Part shown: piece by piece, positions 42,336-52,721 of the stretch
Numbering within the stretch: the first letter of the stretch is position 1
How the letters are laid out: each line of letters begins with the position of its first letter
NCBI RefSeq assembly: GCF_018531425.1
Contig: NZ_JAHBOI010000002.1
Span: forward strand, 574,956 to 638,955
Origin: Paenarthrobacter sp. DKR-5
Lineage (GTDB): Bacteria > Actinomycetota > Actinomycetes > Actinomycetales > Micrococcaceae
Direction: 5' to 3'
DNA: 64,000 bases
Notes under the pieces: generated by a model
Database searches by the model: none
What the model saw: the letters and a program-made list of their open reading frames with translations, nothing else
Told to the model about the DNA's origin: nothing
Position numbers and translations under genes: made by a program

Positions 42336-42824
42336 CTAAGGGGTACCCTGCTTCGTTCCCGCCACCGGGCCGCGGCGGCACTGGCCGGGCATGCCGCGCC
42401 GGCCCCCGTGGTGCGCGCCTCCCGGGCACGGTCCGTGATGCATGGCTGCGGGGTGGCCCCGGTGGTGCTTGCCCGGGTGATGGCCGGGGTGATGACGGGG
42501 GTGCATGCCCGCATAGGCGGCCGGGTGGCGGTGAAGCACGAGCTGGTCGATTTCCAGCCGGCCGATCCGCAGTTTCCCGAACACTGCCCTGCCAATGACA
42601 AGCCTGCCGATGGCGACGGCCCCCATCGCCAACGCCCCTACCGCCATGGCACCGAGCGCTCCGGCGGCAAAGGCCATGGCCGCCTGCTTCGGCGGCAGCT
42701 CCGGCGCGGGCCAGCGGCGCCGCGCCGGCGTCCCCTCATCCGGGCCGGCTCCAGGCCGCGGTGCAGGTGGTTCCGGCGCCGGGCTCGGGGTTGTCGGACC
42801 TGAATCCGCAGTGTTTTCGTCCAT
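42336..42824 (-). CDS. Small His-rich protein with Gly pentad repeat
   Basis: A 162-residue protein of no family I recognise. A Pro-rich N-terminus (1-45) leads to a hydrophobic region in which Gly recurs every fifth residue (58, 63, 68, 73, 78, 83, 88), with units such as AVGAL, AIGRL, VFGKL and RIGRL. This could be a pentad beta-helix or a membrane-inserting stretch. The tail (95-162) holds 14 His and two Cys, suggesting metal binding. It lies 71 bases after prpE on the same strand. The ribosome binding site is weak, and coding status rests on composition and context, so confidence is moderate. Confidence 0.62.
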   Translation of the reverse strand: MDENTADSGPTTPSPAPEPPAPRPGAGPDEGTPARRRWPAPELPPKQAAMAFAAGALGAMAVGALAMGAVAIGRLVIGRAVFGKLRIGRLEIDQLVLHRHPAAYAGMHPRHHPGHHPGKHHRGHPAAMHHGPCPGGAHHGGRRGMPGQCRRGPVAGTKQGTP

Positions 42825-42895
42825 CCACTCAGCGTCCCCGCAACGTCGTGGTCCGGCGTAGGGCCGGAGGTCACCAGGTATCCCGGCAGGAAGAC

Positions 42896-44800
42896 CTAGC
42901 CCCGCTGTCCGGCCTGGCGCAGCACCGGCACCAGCTCGTCCACCACGGAGGCGTCCTCGATCGTCGACGGCACCACGTACTCCTCGCCGTCGGCGATCTG
43001 GCGCATCGTCTTGCGCAGGATCTTCCCGGACCGCGTCTTGGGCAGCGCCTCCACCACGGTGGCCTGCTTGAAGTCGGCCACGGGCCCGATCCGGCGCCGC
43101 ACCAGGGCGACGAGTTCCTTCACCAGTTCGTTCTCCTGCACCTGGGCGCCGGCCTTGAGCACGACGAACCCGGCCGCGCGCTGCCCCTTCAGGGCGTCGG
43201 CCAGGCCGATGACGGCGCACTCGGCGACGGCGGGATGCTGGGCCAGCACCTGCTCGATGGCCCCGGTGGAAAGCCGGTGGCCGGCGACATTGATGATGTC
43301 GTCGGTCCGGCCCATGACGAAGATGTAGCCATCCTCGTCCCGGTAGCCGGAGTCCCCTGTGGCGTAGTAGCCGTCAAAGGCGCTGAGGTAGGAACTGATG
43401 TAGCGGGCGTCGTTGTTCCAGAGGGTCTGAAGGGTTCCCGGCGGCAGTGGCAGCTTGAGCACGATGTTGCCCTCGGTGCCCGCCGGCACCGGCTCGCCCA
43501 GCCCGTCGAGGATCTGCAGGTCATACCCGGGGACCGGGAAGGTGGGCGAGCCTGCCTTGGGCGGCAGCGGCTCCAGGCCGCGCGGGTTGGCGCAGATCGG
43601 CCAGCCCGTTTCGGTCTGCCACCAGTTGTCCACGACAGGTACGCCAAGGATCCGGCCGGCCCATTCGTAGGTGTCCACATCCAGCCGCTCGCCGGCCGAG
43701 AAGAGGGTGCGCAGGGAGGAGATGTCGTACTTGGCCAGCTCCGCTGCTTCGGGGTCGGTCTTCCGGATGGCCCGCAGCGCGGTAGGGGCCGTGAACAGGG
43801 CTTTTACCCTGTGGTCCTGGATGACCCGCCAGAATGCTCCGGCGTCGGGCGTACCCACCGGCTTGCCCTCGTAGAGCACGGTGGTGGCCCCGGCCAGCAG
43901 GGGCGCGTACACGATGTAGGAGTGCCCGACGACCCAGCCGACGTCCGAGGCCGTCCACATCACCTCGCCGGGACCGACGTCGTAAATGTTCTTCATGGAC
44001 CACGTCAGCGCGACGGCGTAGCCGCCGTTGTCCCGCACGACGCCCTTGGGCGAGCCGGTGGTCCCGGAGGTGTAAAGGATGTAGAGCGGGTCCGTCGCGG
44101 CGACCGGCACCGGTGCTGCAGGTTCCGCGCCGGCCATCTGCTCGTCCCAGTCCAGCCACTGGCCGCCGTAGTCAGCGGCGGCGGCTGCGAAACCGTCCCT
44201 TGACTTGACGATCACGCTGGTCACTTCGTGGTCGCTGAGCCCCAGCGCCTCGGCCACCGCCGGCAGGTATTCGACCCGGCGGGAAGGTTCGATCCCGCCG
44301 GACGCCGCCACGACGACGGCCGGGGTCGCGTCCTCGATCCTGGCGGCCAGCTCCGCGGGCGCGAACCCACCGAACACCACCGAATGCACGGCGCCCAGCC
44401 GGGCGGTGGCGAGCATGGCAATGACCGCCTCGGGAATCATCGGCATATAGATCACGACCCGGTCCCCCTTGCCCACGCCCTGCGAGCGCAGGACACCGGC
44501 AAAACGGGCCACTTCGTCAAGCAGCCGGGAATAGGTGTAGGTCTTCCGGACGCCCAGCATGGCCGAGTCGTACTCCAGTGCTGCCTGCTCCCCCCTGCCG
44601 GCCTCCACGTGCCGGTCCAGCGCGTTGAAGCAGGTGTTCAGTTCACCGTCCGGGAACCAGCGGAAGAGCGGGGCGTCCCCGTCGTCGAGGGCACTGCCGG
44701 GCGGCTTCGTCCAGTGCACTGCGCGCGCTGCTTCCAGCCAGAACCCCTCCGGGTCCTGCAGGCTCTGTTCGTAAGCGGATCGGTACTGCCCTGCGGCCAT
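42896..44800 (-). CDS. prpE: Propionyl-CoA synthetase
   Basis: A 634-residue AMP-forming acyl-CoA synthetase. It contains YILYTSGTTGSPKGVVRDNGG, MWTASDVGWVVGHSYIVYAP, NWWQTETGWP, YYATGDSGYRDEDGYIFVMG and the acetylatable Lys593 in TRSGKILRK. NGGYAVALTWSM is the form seen in PrpE rather than Acs, and the divergent prp genes agree. It makes propionyl-CoA from propionate and ATP; acetate use cannot be excluded. The ATG at 44800 follows GGAGAG at six bases; the open frame upstream runs antisense through the GntR gene and is spurious. Confidence 0.88.
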   Translation of the reverse strand: MAAGQYRSAYEQSLQDPEGFWLEAARAVHWTKPPGSALDDGDAPLFRWFPDGELNTCFNALDRHVEAGRGEQAALEYDSAMLGVRKTYTYSRLLDEVARFAGVLRSQGVGKGDRVVIYMPMIPEAVIAMLATARLGAVHSVVFGGFAPAELAARIEDATPAVVVAASGGIEPSRRVEYLPAVAEALGLSDHEVTSVIVKSRDGFAAAAADYGGQWLDWDEQMAGAEPAAPVPVAATDPLYILYTSGTTGSPKGVVRDNGGYAVALTWSMKNIYDVGPGEVMWTASDVGWVVGHSYIVYAPLLAGATTVLYEGKPVGTPDAGAFWRVIQDHRVKALFTAPTALRAIRKTDPEAAELAKYDISSLRTLFSAGERLDVDTYEWAGRILGVPVVDNWWQTETGWPICANPRGLEPLPPKAGSPTFPVPGYDLQILDGLGEPVPAGTEGNIVLKLPLPPGTLQTLWNNDARYISSYLSAFDGYYATGDSGYRDEDGYIFVMGRTDDIINVAGHRLSTGAIEQVLAQHPAVAECAVIGLADALKGQRAAGFVVLKAGAQVQENELVKELVALVRRRIGPVADFKQATVVEALPKTRSGKILRKTMRQIADGEEYVVPSTIEDASVVDELVPVLRQAGQRG

Positions 44801-44870
44801 GTCGGCTCTCCGTTCACCTCGTCGTGATGCCACTGATCGTACCGACCGGGGGCACGCGCAGGCAAGGGCT

Positions 44871-44942
44871 TTGTATACAGAAACCTCCACATTCCACCTC
44901 CCGACCGCCGGTGATTGCATTTGTATCGGGGTTTTGTATACA
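44871..44942. promoter_or_regulatory. Divergent prpE/gntR operators TTGTATACA
   Basis: TTGTATACA occurs twice, at 44871-44879 and 44934-44942, each containing the palindrome TGTATACA; a half copy TTGTATC is at 44921-44927. Each full copy lies 70-80 bases from the start codon of its nearest gene and overlaps a -10-like TATACA. TTGCAT (44915-44920) is a fitting -35 for the gntR side with a 16-base spacer. Likely target of the GntR protein. Confidence 0.72.
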
Positions 44943-45019
44943 TTGGTGCTGCCGGCTCTCACCTCGGATCCGACCGCAGTGCCGGCAGCCGCACATTTCA
45001 CTGCACCAAGGGAGGGCCG

Positions 45020-45670
45020 ATGCGAGCCAGCGACCGCGCCTACGCCGCCCTTCGGGACGAAATCATCGAGTGGAAGTTGCCTCCCGGAACAGTTCTGGCC
45101 GAGGTTGAGCAATCCGAACGCCTCGGCGTCTCCCGGACCCCGCTGCGCGAGGCACTCGCCCGTCTGGGCGCGGACGGCCTGACGGCGGCCCACGCCGGGC
45201 GCGGCGTCGTCGTCACCGACATCTCCTTGGACCATCTGGCCGAGCTGTTCGAGCTGCGCGAAGCCCTTGAAGGCAAGGCCGCGGCCCTCGCGGCGGAGCG
45301 GGGCGAGAGCGCCGTCTTCGCTGCACTGCGGGCCGAGTTCGAGGACGCCTCCCGGCTGCTCACCGACACGGATCCGGGCCGCCACGCCTACTACGACCTG
45401 GTGTCCCGTCTGGATGCGGCCGTCGACGACGCCGCCGCCAACGCCTACCTGGTCCAGGCGCTGAAGAACCTGAGAGTGCATCTGGTCCGCGTCCGCAGGC
45501 TCTCCCTCGATGACCCGGCCCGGCTGCTCGCCGCGGCTACCGAACACGCGACCATCGCCGCCGCCATTGCCGAACGCAACCCGGCGCTGGCCGTGGCCGC
45601 CACCACTGTCCATCTGCATCAAAGCCTGCGCCACCTGCAGGCCACCCAGCGAGAGGAAAAAGCCCTGTGA
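45020..45670 (+). CDS. GntR family regulator of the prp genes
   Basis: A 216-residue FadR/FCD-type regulator. The winged helix has [39 protein letters not shown] and [11 protein letters not shown]; the FCD effector domain follows with [15 protein letters not shown] and helical repeats. It is the first gene of the gntR-prpD-prpB-prpC unit: its stop overlaps the prpD start. The ATG at 45020 follows GGGAGGG. By position it should repress or activate the methylcitrate genes and prpE in response to a pathway intermediate such as methylcitrate; the ligand is unknown. Confidence 0.9.
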   Translation: MRASDRAYAALRDEIIEWKLPPGTVLAEVEQSERLGVSRTPLREALARLGADGLTAAHAGRGVVVTDISLDHLAELFELREALEGKAAALAAERGESAVFAALRAEFEDASRLLTDTDPGRHAYYDLVSRLDAAVDDAAANAYLVQALKNLRVHLVRVRRLSLDDPARLLAAATEHATIAAAIAERNPALAVAATTVHLHQSLRHLQATQREEKAL

Positions 45671-47184
45671 AGCTGAACCACGTCCGTGTCTACAAGAGCG
45701 AGGAAAACCTGCCCCGCGAGGAGCAGCTTGCGTACAAGATCGCCCGCGTCGCCGCAGACGCCGTCCCGGTCACCGAGGAAGTCACCGCGATGGTGATCAA
45801 CCGCATCATCGACAACGCCTCGGTTGCGGTCGCCTCGCTCAACCGCGCTCCGATCGTCGCCGCCCGGGCCCAGGCGCTCAGCCACCCGGTCTCCACCGGC
45901 GGCCGCGGGGCAACGGTCTTCGGCGTCGAGGACAAGACCTCCCCGGAGTGGGCCGCCTGGGCCAACGGCGTGGCCGTGCGCGAGCTGGATTACCACGACA
46001 CCTTCCTGGCCGCCGAGTACTCCCACCCGGGTGACAACATCCCGCCGATCCTCGCGGTCGCCCAGCATGCCGGCGCCACCGGGGCGGACCTCGTGCGCGG
46101 CATCGCCACCGGCTACGAGATCCAGGTGGACCTGGCCAAGGCCATCTGCCTGCACAAGCACAAGATCGACCACGTGGCCCACCTCGGCCCGTCGGCCGCC
46201 GCCGGCATCGGCACGCTCCTCGGGCTGGACGTGGAAACGATCTTCCAGGCCGTGGGCCAGGCCCTGCACACCACCACCGCGACCCGGCAGTCCCGCAAGG
46301 GCGAGATCTCCACCTGGAAGGCGCACGCCCCGGCGTTCGCCGGCAAGATGGCCGTCGAGGCCGTGGACCGGGCGATGCGCGGCCAGACCTCCCCCACGCC
46401 GATCTACGAGGGCGAAGACGGCGTGATCGCCTGGCTGCTGGACGGCCCGGAGGCCTCCTACGAGGTTCCGCTGCCTGAGGACGGCGAGGCCAAGCGCGCG
46501 ATCCTGGACACCTACACCAAGGAGCACTCGGCCGAATACCAGGCCCAGGCGTGGATCGACCTGGCCCGCAAGCTGCACGGGGAGCACCCCGAACTGGCCG
46601 ACCCGGCCAATGTGGAGAAGATCGTCATCCACACCTCGCACCACACCCACTACGTCATCGGCTCCGGCGCCAACGACCCGCAGAAATACGACCCGACGGC
46701 GTCGCGGGAAACCCTGGACCACTCGATTCCGTACATCTTCACCGTCGCACTGCAGGACGGCGCCTGGCACCACGTGGACTCGTACGCGCCTGAGCGGGCC
46801 GGCCGTCCCGACACCGTGGCGCTCTGGCACAAGGTCACCACCGCCGAGGATCCGGAATGGACCCGCCGGTACCACTCGCTCGACCCCGCGGAGAAGGCGT
46901 TCGGCGGCCGGGTGGAGATCACCCTCGCCGACGGCTCCACGGTCGTCGATGAGATCGCCGTGGCCGACGCCCACCCGCTGGGTGCCCGGCCGTTCGCGCG
47001 GGAGCAGTACATCGCCAAGTTCCGCACCCTCGCCGAAGGGCTCGTGGAGGAAGCCGAGATCCAGCGCTTCCTCGACACTGTCCAGCGCCTCCCTGAGCTC
47101 GCCGCCGGCGAACTCGACGGGCTGAACATCCAGGCCAAGGCCGGCGTCATCGACCTCGCCGGCGCACCGAAGGGACTCTTCTAA
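45667..47184 (+). CDS. prpD: 2-methylcitrate dehydratase
   Basis: A 505-residue MmgE/PrpD family enzyme that dehydrates 2-methylcitrate to methylaconitate. It begins [20 protein letters not shown], and has [40 protein letters not shown] and [17 protein letters not shown], the conserved PrpD segments. GTG start inside the gntR stop, TAATG junction to prpB. Full length, no frameshift. Confidence 0.95.
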   Translation: MKLNHVRVYKSEENLPREEQLAYKIARVAADAVPVTEEVTAMVINRIIDNASVAVASLNRAPIVAARAQALSHPVSTGGRGATVFGVEDKTSPEWAAWANGVAVRELDYHDTFLAAEYSHPGDNIPPILAVAQHAGATGADLVRGIATGYEIQVDLAKAICLHKHKIDHVAHLGPSAAAGIGTLLGLDVETIFQAVGQALHTTTATRQSRKGEISTWKAHAPAFAGKMAVEAVDRAMRGQTSPTPIYEGEDGVIAWLLDGPEASYEVPLPEDGEAKRAILDTYTKEHSAEYQAQAWIDLARKLHGEHPELADPANVEKIVIHTSHHTHYVIGSGANDPQKYDPTASRETLDHSIPYIFTVALQDGAWHHVDSYAPERAGRPDTVALWHKVTTAEDPEWTRRYHSLDPAEKAFGGRVEITLADGSTVVDEIAVADAHPLGARPFAREQYIAKFRTLAEGLVEEAEIQRFLDTVQRLPELAAGELDGLNIQAKAGVIDLAGAPKGLF

Positions 47185-48089
47185 TGCTTTATGCCAAGAC
47201 CACCGCCGCGCAGAAGCGCGTCAACTTCCGCCAGGGCCTCGCCTCCGGCAAGCTGCTCCAGTTCCCGGGAGCATTCAACCCGCTCTCGGCGCGGCTGATC
47301 CAGGACAAGGGCTTCGAGGGCGTGTACATCTCCGGCGCCGTGCTCTCCGCGGACCTGGGCCTGCCGGACATCGGCCTCACCACGCTGACCGAGGTCGCCA
47401 CCCGCGCCGGGCAGATTGCCCGGATGACCGACCTGCCCGCCATCGTCGACGCCGACACCGGCTTCGGCGAGCCGATGAACGTGGCCCGGACCATTCAGGA
47501 GCTCGAGGACGCCGGCCTGGCCGGCTGCCACATCGAGGACCAGGTCAACCCGAAGCGCTGCGGGCACCTGGACGGCAAGGCCGTCGTCGACCTGGATACC
47601 GCCACGAAGCGGCTGAAGGCCGCCGCCGATGCCCGCCGGGACGAGAACTTCCTGCTGATGGCCCGGACGGACATCCGCGCCGTCGAAGGCCTGGACGCCG
47701 CGACCGACCGTGCGAAGGCGCTTGTCGACGCCGGCGCCGACGCCATCTTCCCGGAAGCCATGCGCGACCTCTCCGAGTTCGAGGCGATCCGCAACGCCGT
47801 CGACGTGCCGATCCTGGCGAACATGACCGAGTTCGGCAAGAGCGAGCTCTTCACCACCGACCAGCTCGCAGGCGTCGGCGTGAACATGGTCATCTATCCC
47901 GTGACGCTCTTGCGCATTGCCATGGGCGCCGTGGAATCTGGTCTTGAGACCATCCGCTCCGCCGGCACCCAGCAGGCTGCGGTGGAAACGATGCAGACCC
48001 GTGCCCGGCTGTACGAGCTCCTCGACTACGAGTCGTACAACCGGTTCGACACCGGTGTGTTCAATTTTCAGGTACCCGGCAAGCACTGA
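47184..48089 (+). CDS. prpB: 2-methylisocitrate lyase
   Basis: A 301-residue isocitrate lyase superfamily enzyme that splits methylisocitrate into pyruvate and succinate. Seen: GAFNPLSARLIQDKGFEGVYISG, VDADTGFGEP, the metal-binding HIEDQVNPKRCGHLDGK with the catalytic Cys, and RTDIRAVEGLD. Size and KRCGH distinguish it from isocitrate lyase. Sixteen bases separate it from prpC. Confidence 0.96.
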   Translation: MLYAKTTAAQKRVNFRQGLASGKLLQFPGAFNPLSARLIQDKGFEGVYISGAVLSADLGLPDIGLTTLTEVATRAGQIARMTDLPAIVDADTGFGEPMNVARTIQELEDAGLAGCHIEDQVNPKRCGHLDGKAVVDLDTATKRLKAAADARRDENFLLMARTDIRAVEGLDAATDRAKALVDAGADAIFPEAMRDLSEFEAIRNAVDVPILANMTEFGKSELFTTDQLAGVGVNMVIYPVTLLRIAMGAVESGLETIRSAGTQQAAVETMQTRARLYELLDYESYNRFDTGVFNFQVPGKH

Positions 48090-48105
48090 CTCAAGGAGGA
48101 GCATC

Positions 48106-49248
48106 ATGACCGAAACCGCCCAGCAGCAGATCCACAAGGGTCTTGCCGGAGTCGTCGTTGACACGACGCGCATTTCCAAGGTGAACCCCGAGACCAACTC
48201 GCTGCTCTACCGCGGCTACCCCGTCCAGGAGCTCGCCGCGCAGCGCAGCTTCGAGGAGGTGGCCTACCTGCTCTGGTACGGCGAGCTTCCTACTCCGGAG
48301 CAGCTGGCGGAGCTGACGGCCGCCGAGCGCGCCGGCCGAGCACTGGACCCGGTGGTCCGGAAGGTGGTCGACGAGCTGCCGACGACGGCGCATCCGATGG
48401 ATGTGTGCCGCACGGCCGCCTCCGTGGTGGGCGCCCGTGACAGCCAGACCGAGGATTCCTCGCGCGAGGCGAACCTGGCCAAGGCCCTGCGGCTCTGGGC
48501 CGCGATGCCCGCCGTCGTCGCCTACGACCAGCGCCGCCGGCGCGGGCAGGACGCCGTCGAACCGCGCGAGGACCTGGACTACTCCGCGAATTTCCTGTGG
48601 ATGGCCTTCGGGGAGGAGGCCGCGGCCGACGTGGTGGAGGCGTTCAAGGTCTCGATGATCCTCTACGCCGAGCACTCGTTCAACGCCTCCACCTTCACCG
48701 CCCGGGTGATCACCTCCACGCTGGCGGACCTGCACTCGGCCGTCACCGGCGCGATCGGAGCGCTCAAGGGCCCGCTGCACGGCGGGGCCAACGAGGCCGT
48801 GATGCACACCTTCGAGGAAATCCTGGCCGCCTCCGGCGGGGAGGACCTGTCCGTCCGCGCCAAGTCCTGGCTGGATGATGCGCTGGCGAACAAGCGCAAG
48901 ATCATGGGCTTCGGCCACCGGGTCTACAAGCACGGCGACTCCCGGGTTCCGACCATGAAGGCGTCGCTGGACAAGATGATCGAGCACTACGGGCGGCAGG
49001 ACCTGGCCGAGCTGTACGCGTCGCTGGAGTCGGCCATGGGTGAGGCGAAGAACATCAAACCGAACCTGGACTACCCGGCCGGCCCGACGTACCACCTGAT
49101 GGGCTTCGACACCCCGACGTTCACGCCGCTGTTCGTGGCCAGCCGCATCACCGGGTGGACCGCGCACATCATGGAGCAGCTCGAAGCGAATTCGCTGATC
49201 CGTCCGCTGAGCGCCTACGACGGCCCGGACGAGCGCCACCTGTCCTGA
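48106..49248 (+). CDS. prpC: 2-methylcitrate synthase
   Basis: A 380-residue citrate synthase family enzyme condensing propionyl-CoA with oxaloacetate. The start [21 protein letters not shown] is typical of PrpC. Catalytic blocks: [28 protein letters not shown] and [13 protein letters not shown]. The ATG at 48106 has AGGAGGAG just ahead. Third enzyme gene of the operon; a hairpin follows. Confidence 0.94.
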   Translation: MTETAQQQIHKGLAGVVVDTTRISKVNPETNSLLYRGYPVQELAAQRSFEEVAYLLWYGELPTPEQLAELTAAERAGRALDPVVRKVVDELPTTAHPMDVCRTAASVVGARDSQTEDSSREANLAKALRLWAAMPAVVAYDQRRRRGQDAVEPREDLDYSANFLWMAFGEEAAADVVEAFKVSMILYAEHSFNASTFTARVITSTLADLHSAVTGAIGALKGPLHGGANEAVMHTFEEILAASGGEDLSVRAKSWLDDALANKRKIMGFGHRVYKHGDSRVPTMKASLDKMIEHYGRQDLAELYASLESAMGEAKNIKPNLDYPAGPTYHLMGFDTPTFTPLFVASRITGWTAHIMEQLEANSLIRPLSAYDGPDERHLS

Positions 49249-49276
49249 CCCGGCACCCCCGCGACGGCGGGCCCCT

Positions 49277-49301
49277 CCCCCGCGGCCATGCGCCGCGGGG
49301 G
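49277..49301 (+). terminator. Hairpin after the prp operon
   Basis: CCCCCGCGGC (49277-49286) pairs with GCCGCGGGGG (49292-49301) across a five-base loop, 28 bases past the prpC stop. No T run follows, so termination may be partial. Confidence 0.5.
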
Positions 49302-49310
49302 CCAGAGCCG

Positions 49311-49438
49311 CGGTGGGGCGGCAAGATGGTCACCCGGATCATCGCCGATCGCAACGACGGCCGCCCCACCGCAATTCCCTGAACTTTTCCGTGCCCGGTC
49401 CTGCGCAGTACCGGGCGCGGCCCCTCCACAACGTTGTG
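49311..49438 (+). promoter_or_regulatory. ppsA control region with palindromes
   Basis: Three structures lie in the 220-base gap between prpC and ppsA. They are a 12-base inverted repeat CGGTGGGGCGGC (49311-49322) / 49360-49371, a 7-base one GCCCGGT (49393-49399) / ACCGGGC (49410-49416), and a perfect palindrome CACAACGTTGTG at 49427-49438, 30 bases before the start codon. The last is of the kind bound by LacI-family proteins. No such gene is in the window, and the regulator is unknown. Confidence 0.5.
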
Positions 49439-49468
49439 AAGCACCACGACCCGAAAGGCGTGCTGATC

Positions 49469-51877
49469 ATGTCAGACATTCTCTGGTTTTCCGAACTTGG
49501 CCTCGACGACATCGACCAGGTGGGAGGCAAGAACGCCTCGCTGGGCGAGATGGTCCGGAACCTGGCCGGCGCCGGGGTCCAGGTGCCCGGCGGTTTCGCC
49601 ACAACAGCTGACGCCTACCGGCGTTTCCTCGCCGAATCGGGCCTGGAAGGGCGCATCGCAGCCCTGCTGGAGGACCTCGACAGCGAGGACGTCACGGCCC
49701 TGGCCGAGGCCGGCAAGGCGATCCGCGAGCTGATCGCCGAAACCCCGTTCCAGGCCGGCTTCGAGGACGAGATCCGCTCCGCCTACACGGCCCTGGTGCA
49801 GGAGCAGGGCGGCGGGGAAGACCTGTCCTGGGCGGTGCGCTCCAGTGCGACCGCCGAAGACCTTCCGGACGCCTCCTTCGCCGGGCAGCAGGAAACCTTC
49901 TTGAACGTGCGCGGCATCGAGAACATCCTGACCGCCATCAAGGACGTCTTCGCTTCGCTCTACAACGACCGTGCCATCGCCTACCGGGTGCACCACGGCT
50001 TCACCCACTCCGAGGTCGCCCTCTCGGCCGGCGTGCAGCGGATGGTCCGCTCCGACCTGGGCTCCTCCGGGGTGATGTTCACGATGGACACCGAGTCCGG
50101 CTTCACCGACGCCGTGTTCATCACTTCCTCCTACGGCCTCGGCGAGGCTGTGGTGCAGGGGGCCGTGAACCCGGACGAGTTCTACGTCTACAAGCCGGCC
50201 CTGGCAGCGGGCCGGCCCGCGATCCTGAAGCGCGGGCTGGGCGAAAAGGCCGTGAAAATGACCTACACCGATTCCGAGACGGTCGGGCGGACCATCGACT
50301 TCGAACCCGTGCCCGCGGACCAGCGGCGCCGGTTCAGCCTCAACGACGACGACGTCGAGCAGCTGGCCCGGCACGCCGTCGCCATCGAGGAGCACTACGG
50401 CCGTCCGATGGACATCGAATGGGGCAAGGACGGCGTCGACGGCGGCCTGTACATCCTTCAGGCACGGCCGGAAACGGTCCAGTCCCGCCGCACCGCCGGC
50501 ACCCTCTCGCGCTTCCGGCTGAACGGGAAATCCGCGGTGCTCGTGGAGGGACGCGCCATCGGCCAGCGGATTGGCGCCGGCAAGGTCCGGGTGCTGTCCT
50601 CGATCGACCAGATGGCCTCCTTCCAGGCCGGGGACGTGCTGGTCGCCGACATGACGGACCCGGACTGGGAACCGATCATGAAGCGCGCCGCGGCCATTGT
50701 CACCAACCGGGGCGGGCGGACCTGCCACGCGGCGATCATCGCCCGCGAACTCGGGATCCCCGCCGTCGTCGGCACCGGGACCGCGAGCACGGCCCTGGCC
50801 GACGGGACGCCTGTCACCGTGTCCTGTGCCGAGGGGGAAACCGGGTTCATCTACGAGGGCATCCTGGACTTCACCCACGAGGAAACCTCCCTGGATGAGA
50901 TGCCCGAGGTCCCGACGAAGATCATGATGAACGTCGGCACCCCCGACCAGGCTTTCACCTTCGCGCAGCTGCCCAACCACGGAATCGGGCTCGCCCGGCT
51001 GGAATTCATCATCAACCGCCAGATCGGCGTCCACCCCAAGGCGCTGCTGGCCCTGGAAAGCGGGGGCAACGGACGGCCCGCGAACCTCTCGGACTACGTG
51101 GCCAACCAGATCCGCGAGAAGATCTCCGCCTACGCCGGGCCGCGCGACTACTACGTCAAGCGGCTTTCCGAGGGCATCGCGACCCTCGCGGCCGCCTTCG
51201 CGCCGAAACCGGTGATCGTGCGGATGTCCGACTTCAAGTCCAACGAGTACGCCAATCTGCTCGGCGGCAGCGCCTTCGAACCCGACGAAGAGAACCCGAT
51301 GATCGGCTTCCGCGGCGCCAGCCGCTACGTCGCCCCCGCCTTCCGGGACGCCTTCGACCTCGAATGCGAAGCCATCCGGCACGCCCGCGACACCATGGGC
51401 CTGACCAACCTCAAACTCATGATCCCGTTCGTCCGGACGGTGGCCGAGGCCGAGGCCGTCATCGGGCTGCTCGCCGACAACGGGCTGGAACGCGGCACCA
51501 ACGGCCTGGAAATCATCATGATGTGCGAGCTTCCCGTCAACGCCCTGCTCGCGGACGAGTTCCTGGACCACTTCGACGGCTTCTCCATCGGCTCCAACGA
51601 CCTCACCCAGCTCACCCTGGGCCTGGACCGCGACTCCGCCCTCGTGGCCGCCGCGTTCGATGAACGCAACGACGCCGTCAAGAAGCTGCTCAGCATGGCC
51701 ATCAGCGCATGCAACAACCGCGGCAAATACGTCGGGATCTGCGGCCAAGGCCCCAGCGACCACCCGGACCTCGCCGAATGGCTCGTCGACCAGGGCATCA
51801 GCTCCGTCTCCCTCAACCCCGACACCGTCACCGACACCTGGCTGCGTCTGGCCAACACCTCCCCCGCCGGCTCATGA
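49469..51877 (+). CDS. ppsA: Phosphoenolpyruvate synthase
   Basis: An 802-residue enzyme converting pyruvate and ATP to PEP, AMP and phosphate. The N-terminal ATP-binding domain has [14 protein letters not shown] and [20 protein letters not shown]; the phospho-His domain has [14 protein letters not shown] with His420, matching His421 of E. coli; the C-terminal PEP domain has [19 protein letters not shown] and [11 protein letters not shown] with the catalytic Cys. Size favours PEP synthase over pyruvate phosphate dikinase, and the adjacent ppsR agrees. GAAAGG lies ten bases ahead of the ATG. It would carry pyruvate from the methylcitrate cycle into gluconeogenesis. Confidence 0.94.
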   Translation: MSDILWFSELGLDDIDQVGGKNASLGEMVRNLAGAGVQVPGGFATTADAYRRFLAESGLEGRIAALLEDLDSEDVTALAEAGKAIRELIAETPFQAGFEDEIRSAYTALVQEQGGGEDLSWAVRSSATAEDLPDASFAGQQETFLNVRGIENILTAIKDVFASLYNDRAIAYRVHHGFTHSEVALSAGVQRMVRSDLGSSGVMFTMDTESGFTDAVFITSSYGLGEAVVQGAVNPDEFYVYKPALAAGRPAILKRGLGEKAVKMTYTDSETVGRTIDFEPVPADQRRRFSLNDDDVEQLARHAVAIEEHYGRPMDIEWGKDGVDGGLYILQARPETVQSRRTAGTLSRFRLNGKSAVLVEGRAIGQRIGAGKVRVLSSIDQMASFQAGDVLVADMTDPDWEPIMKRAAAIVTNRGGRTCHAAIIARELGIPAVVGTGTASTALADGTPVTVSCAEGETGFIYEGILDFTHEETSLDEMPEVPTKIMMNVGTPDQAFTFAQLPNHGIGLARLEFIINRQIGVHPKALLALESGGNGRPANLSDYVANQIREKISAYAGPRDYYVKRLSEGIATLAAAFAPKPVIVRMSDFKSNEYANLLGGSAFEPDEENPMIGFRGASRYVAPAFRDAFDLECEAIRHARDTMGLTNLKLMIPFVRTVAEAEAVIGLLADNGLERGTNGLEIIMMCELPVNALLADEFLDHFDGFSIGSNDLTQLTLGLDRDSALVAAAFDERNDAVKKLLSMAISACNNRGKYVGICGQGPSDHPDLAEWLVDQGISSVSLNPDTVTDTWLRLANTSPAGS

Positions 51878-52713
51878 CCGGCACGGCGCGGCGCCGGGTC
51901 TACTTCCTCTCCGACGGGACCGGCATCACCGCGGAAACGCTCGGCAACACGCTGCTCACCCAGTTCCCGGACCAAGACGTGGAACGGACCACCATCCCGT
52001 TCATCGCCTCCGCGGACCAGGCCCGGGAGATTGTCGCCGGCATCGACGGCACCGACAGTCCGGACGGCCCCGGCGGGGAGGGGGAACCTGTGCCGCTGAT
52101 CTTCTCGACAGCGGTCAGCCCCGGGATCCGCGACGTGCTCGCCGGCAGCCGGGCGCATCTGGTGGACCTGCTGGGGACCCACATCGGCCAGCTCGAGCAG
52201 GCGTTCGGCAAGGCGGCCAGCGGCGAGCCGGGCCGGGCGCACGGTGTCGGCAATGCCGCGCGCTACCAGTCGCGCATGACCGCCGTCGAGTACGCCTTCG
52301 AGCACGACGACGGCCAGTCGATCCGCGCGCTGGAGCTGGCCGAGCTGATCCTGATCGCCCCGTCCCGGTGCGGCAAGACTCCAACGACCATGTATTTGGC
52401 GCTGCAGCACGGCATCCTGGCCGCGAACTTCCCGCTCGTGGAGGAGGATTTCCAGCGCGGACGGCTCCCGGCACCGCTGGAGCCGTTCATTGCCAAGTGT
52501 TTCGGGCTGACGTCCAATGCGCTGCGGCTGAGCCAGATCCGCAACGAACGCCGCCCGGAATCCGAGTACGCGTCGCTGCGGCAGTGCGGCTACGAGCTGC
52601 GGAGCGCCCAGGAGATGTACGTGGCCAACGGGATCCCGTTCGTGAACTCGGCGAGCATGTCGGTCGAGGAGATCTCGGCCACGATCCTGCAGCGAATGCG
52701 GCTGCACCACTAG
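51874..52713 (+). CDS. ppsR: PEP synthase regulatory protein (DUF299 kinase/pyrophosphorylase)
   Basis: A 279-residue bifunctional regulator. [16 protein letters not shown] is the family start; [15 protein letters not shown] is the P-loop; [12 protein letters not shown] follows. PpsR inactivates PEP synthase by ADP-dependent phosphorylation of a Thr next to the catalytic His and reverses it by phosphate-dependent dephosphorylation. The Thr of GRTCHAA is present in the neighbouring PpsA (residue 418). The start overlaps the ppsA stop (ATGA), so the enzyme and its switch are made together. Confidence 0.94.
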   Translation: MTGTARRRVYFLSDGTGITAETLGNTLLTQFPDQDVERTTIPFIASADQAREIVAGIDGTDSPDGPGGEGEPVPLIFSTAVSPGIRDVLAGSRAHLVDLLGTHIGQLEQAFGKAASGEPGRAHGVGNAARYQSRMTAVEYAFEHDDGQSIRALELAELILIAPSRCGKTPTTMYLALQHGILAANFPLVEEDFQRGRLPAPLEPFIAKCFGLTSNALRLSQIRNERRPESEYASLRQCGYELRSAQEMYVANGIPFVNSASMSVEEISATILQRMRLHH

Positions 52714-52721
52714 GCGCCGTC

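Noticed and set aside
42896..45634. A single 912-residue protein joining prpE with the GntR region
   Set aside because: The extra 278 N-terminal residues are antisense to the GntR gene; the ATG at 44800 has a ribosome binding site and the proper family N-terminus.
49472..51763. A 763-codon open frame antisense to ppsA
   Set aside because: The sense strand encodes a complete PEP synthase with all catalytic motifs. The antisense product has no recognisable motif.
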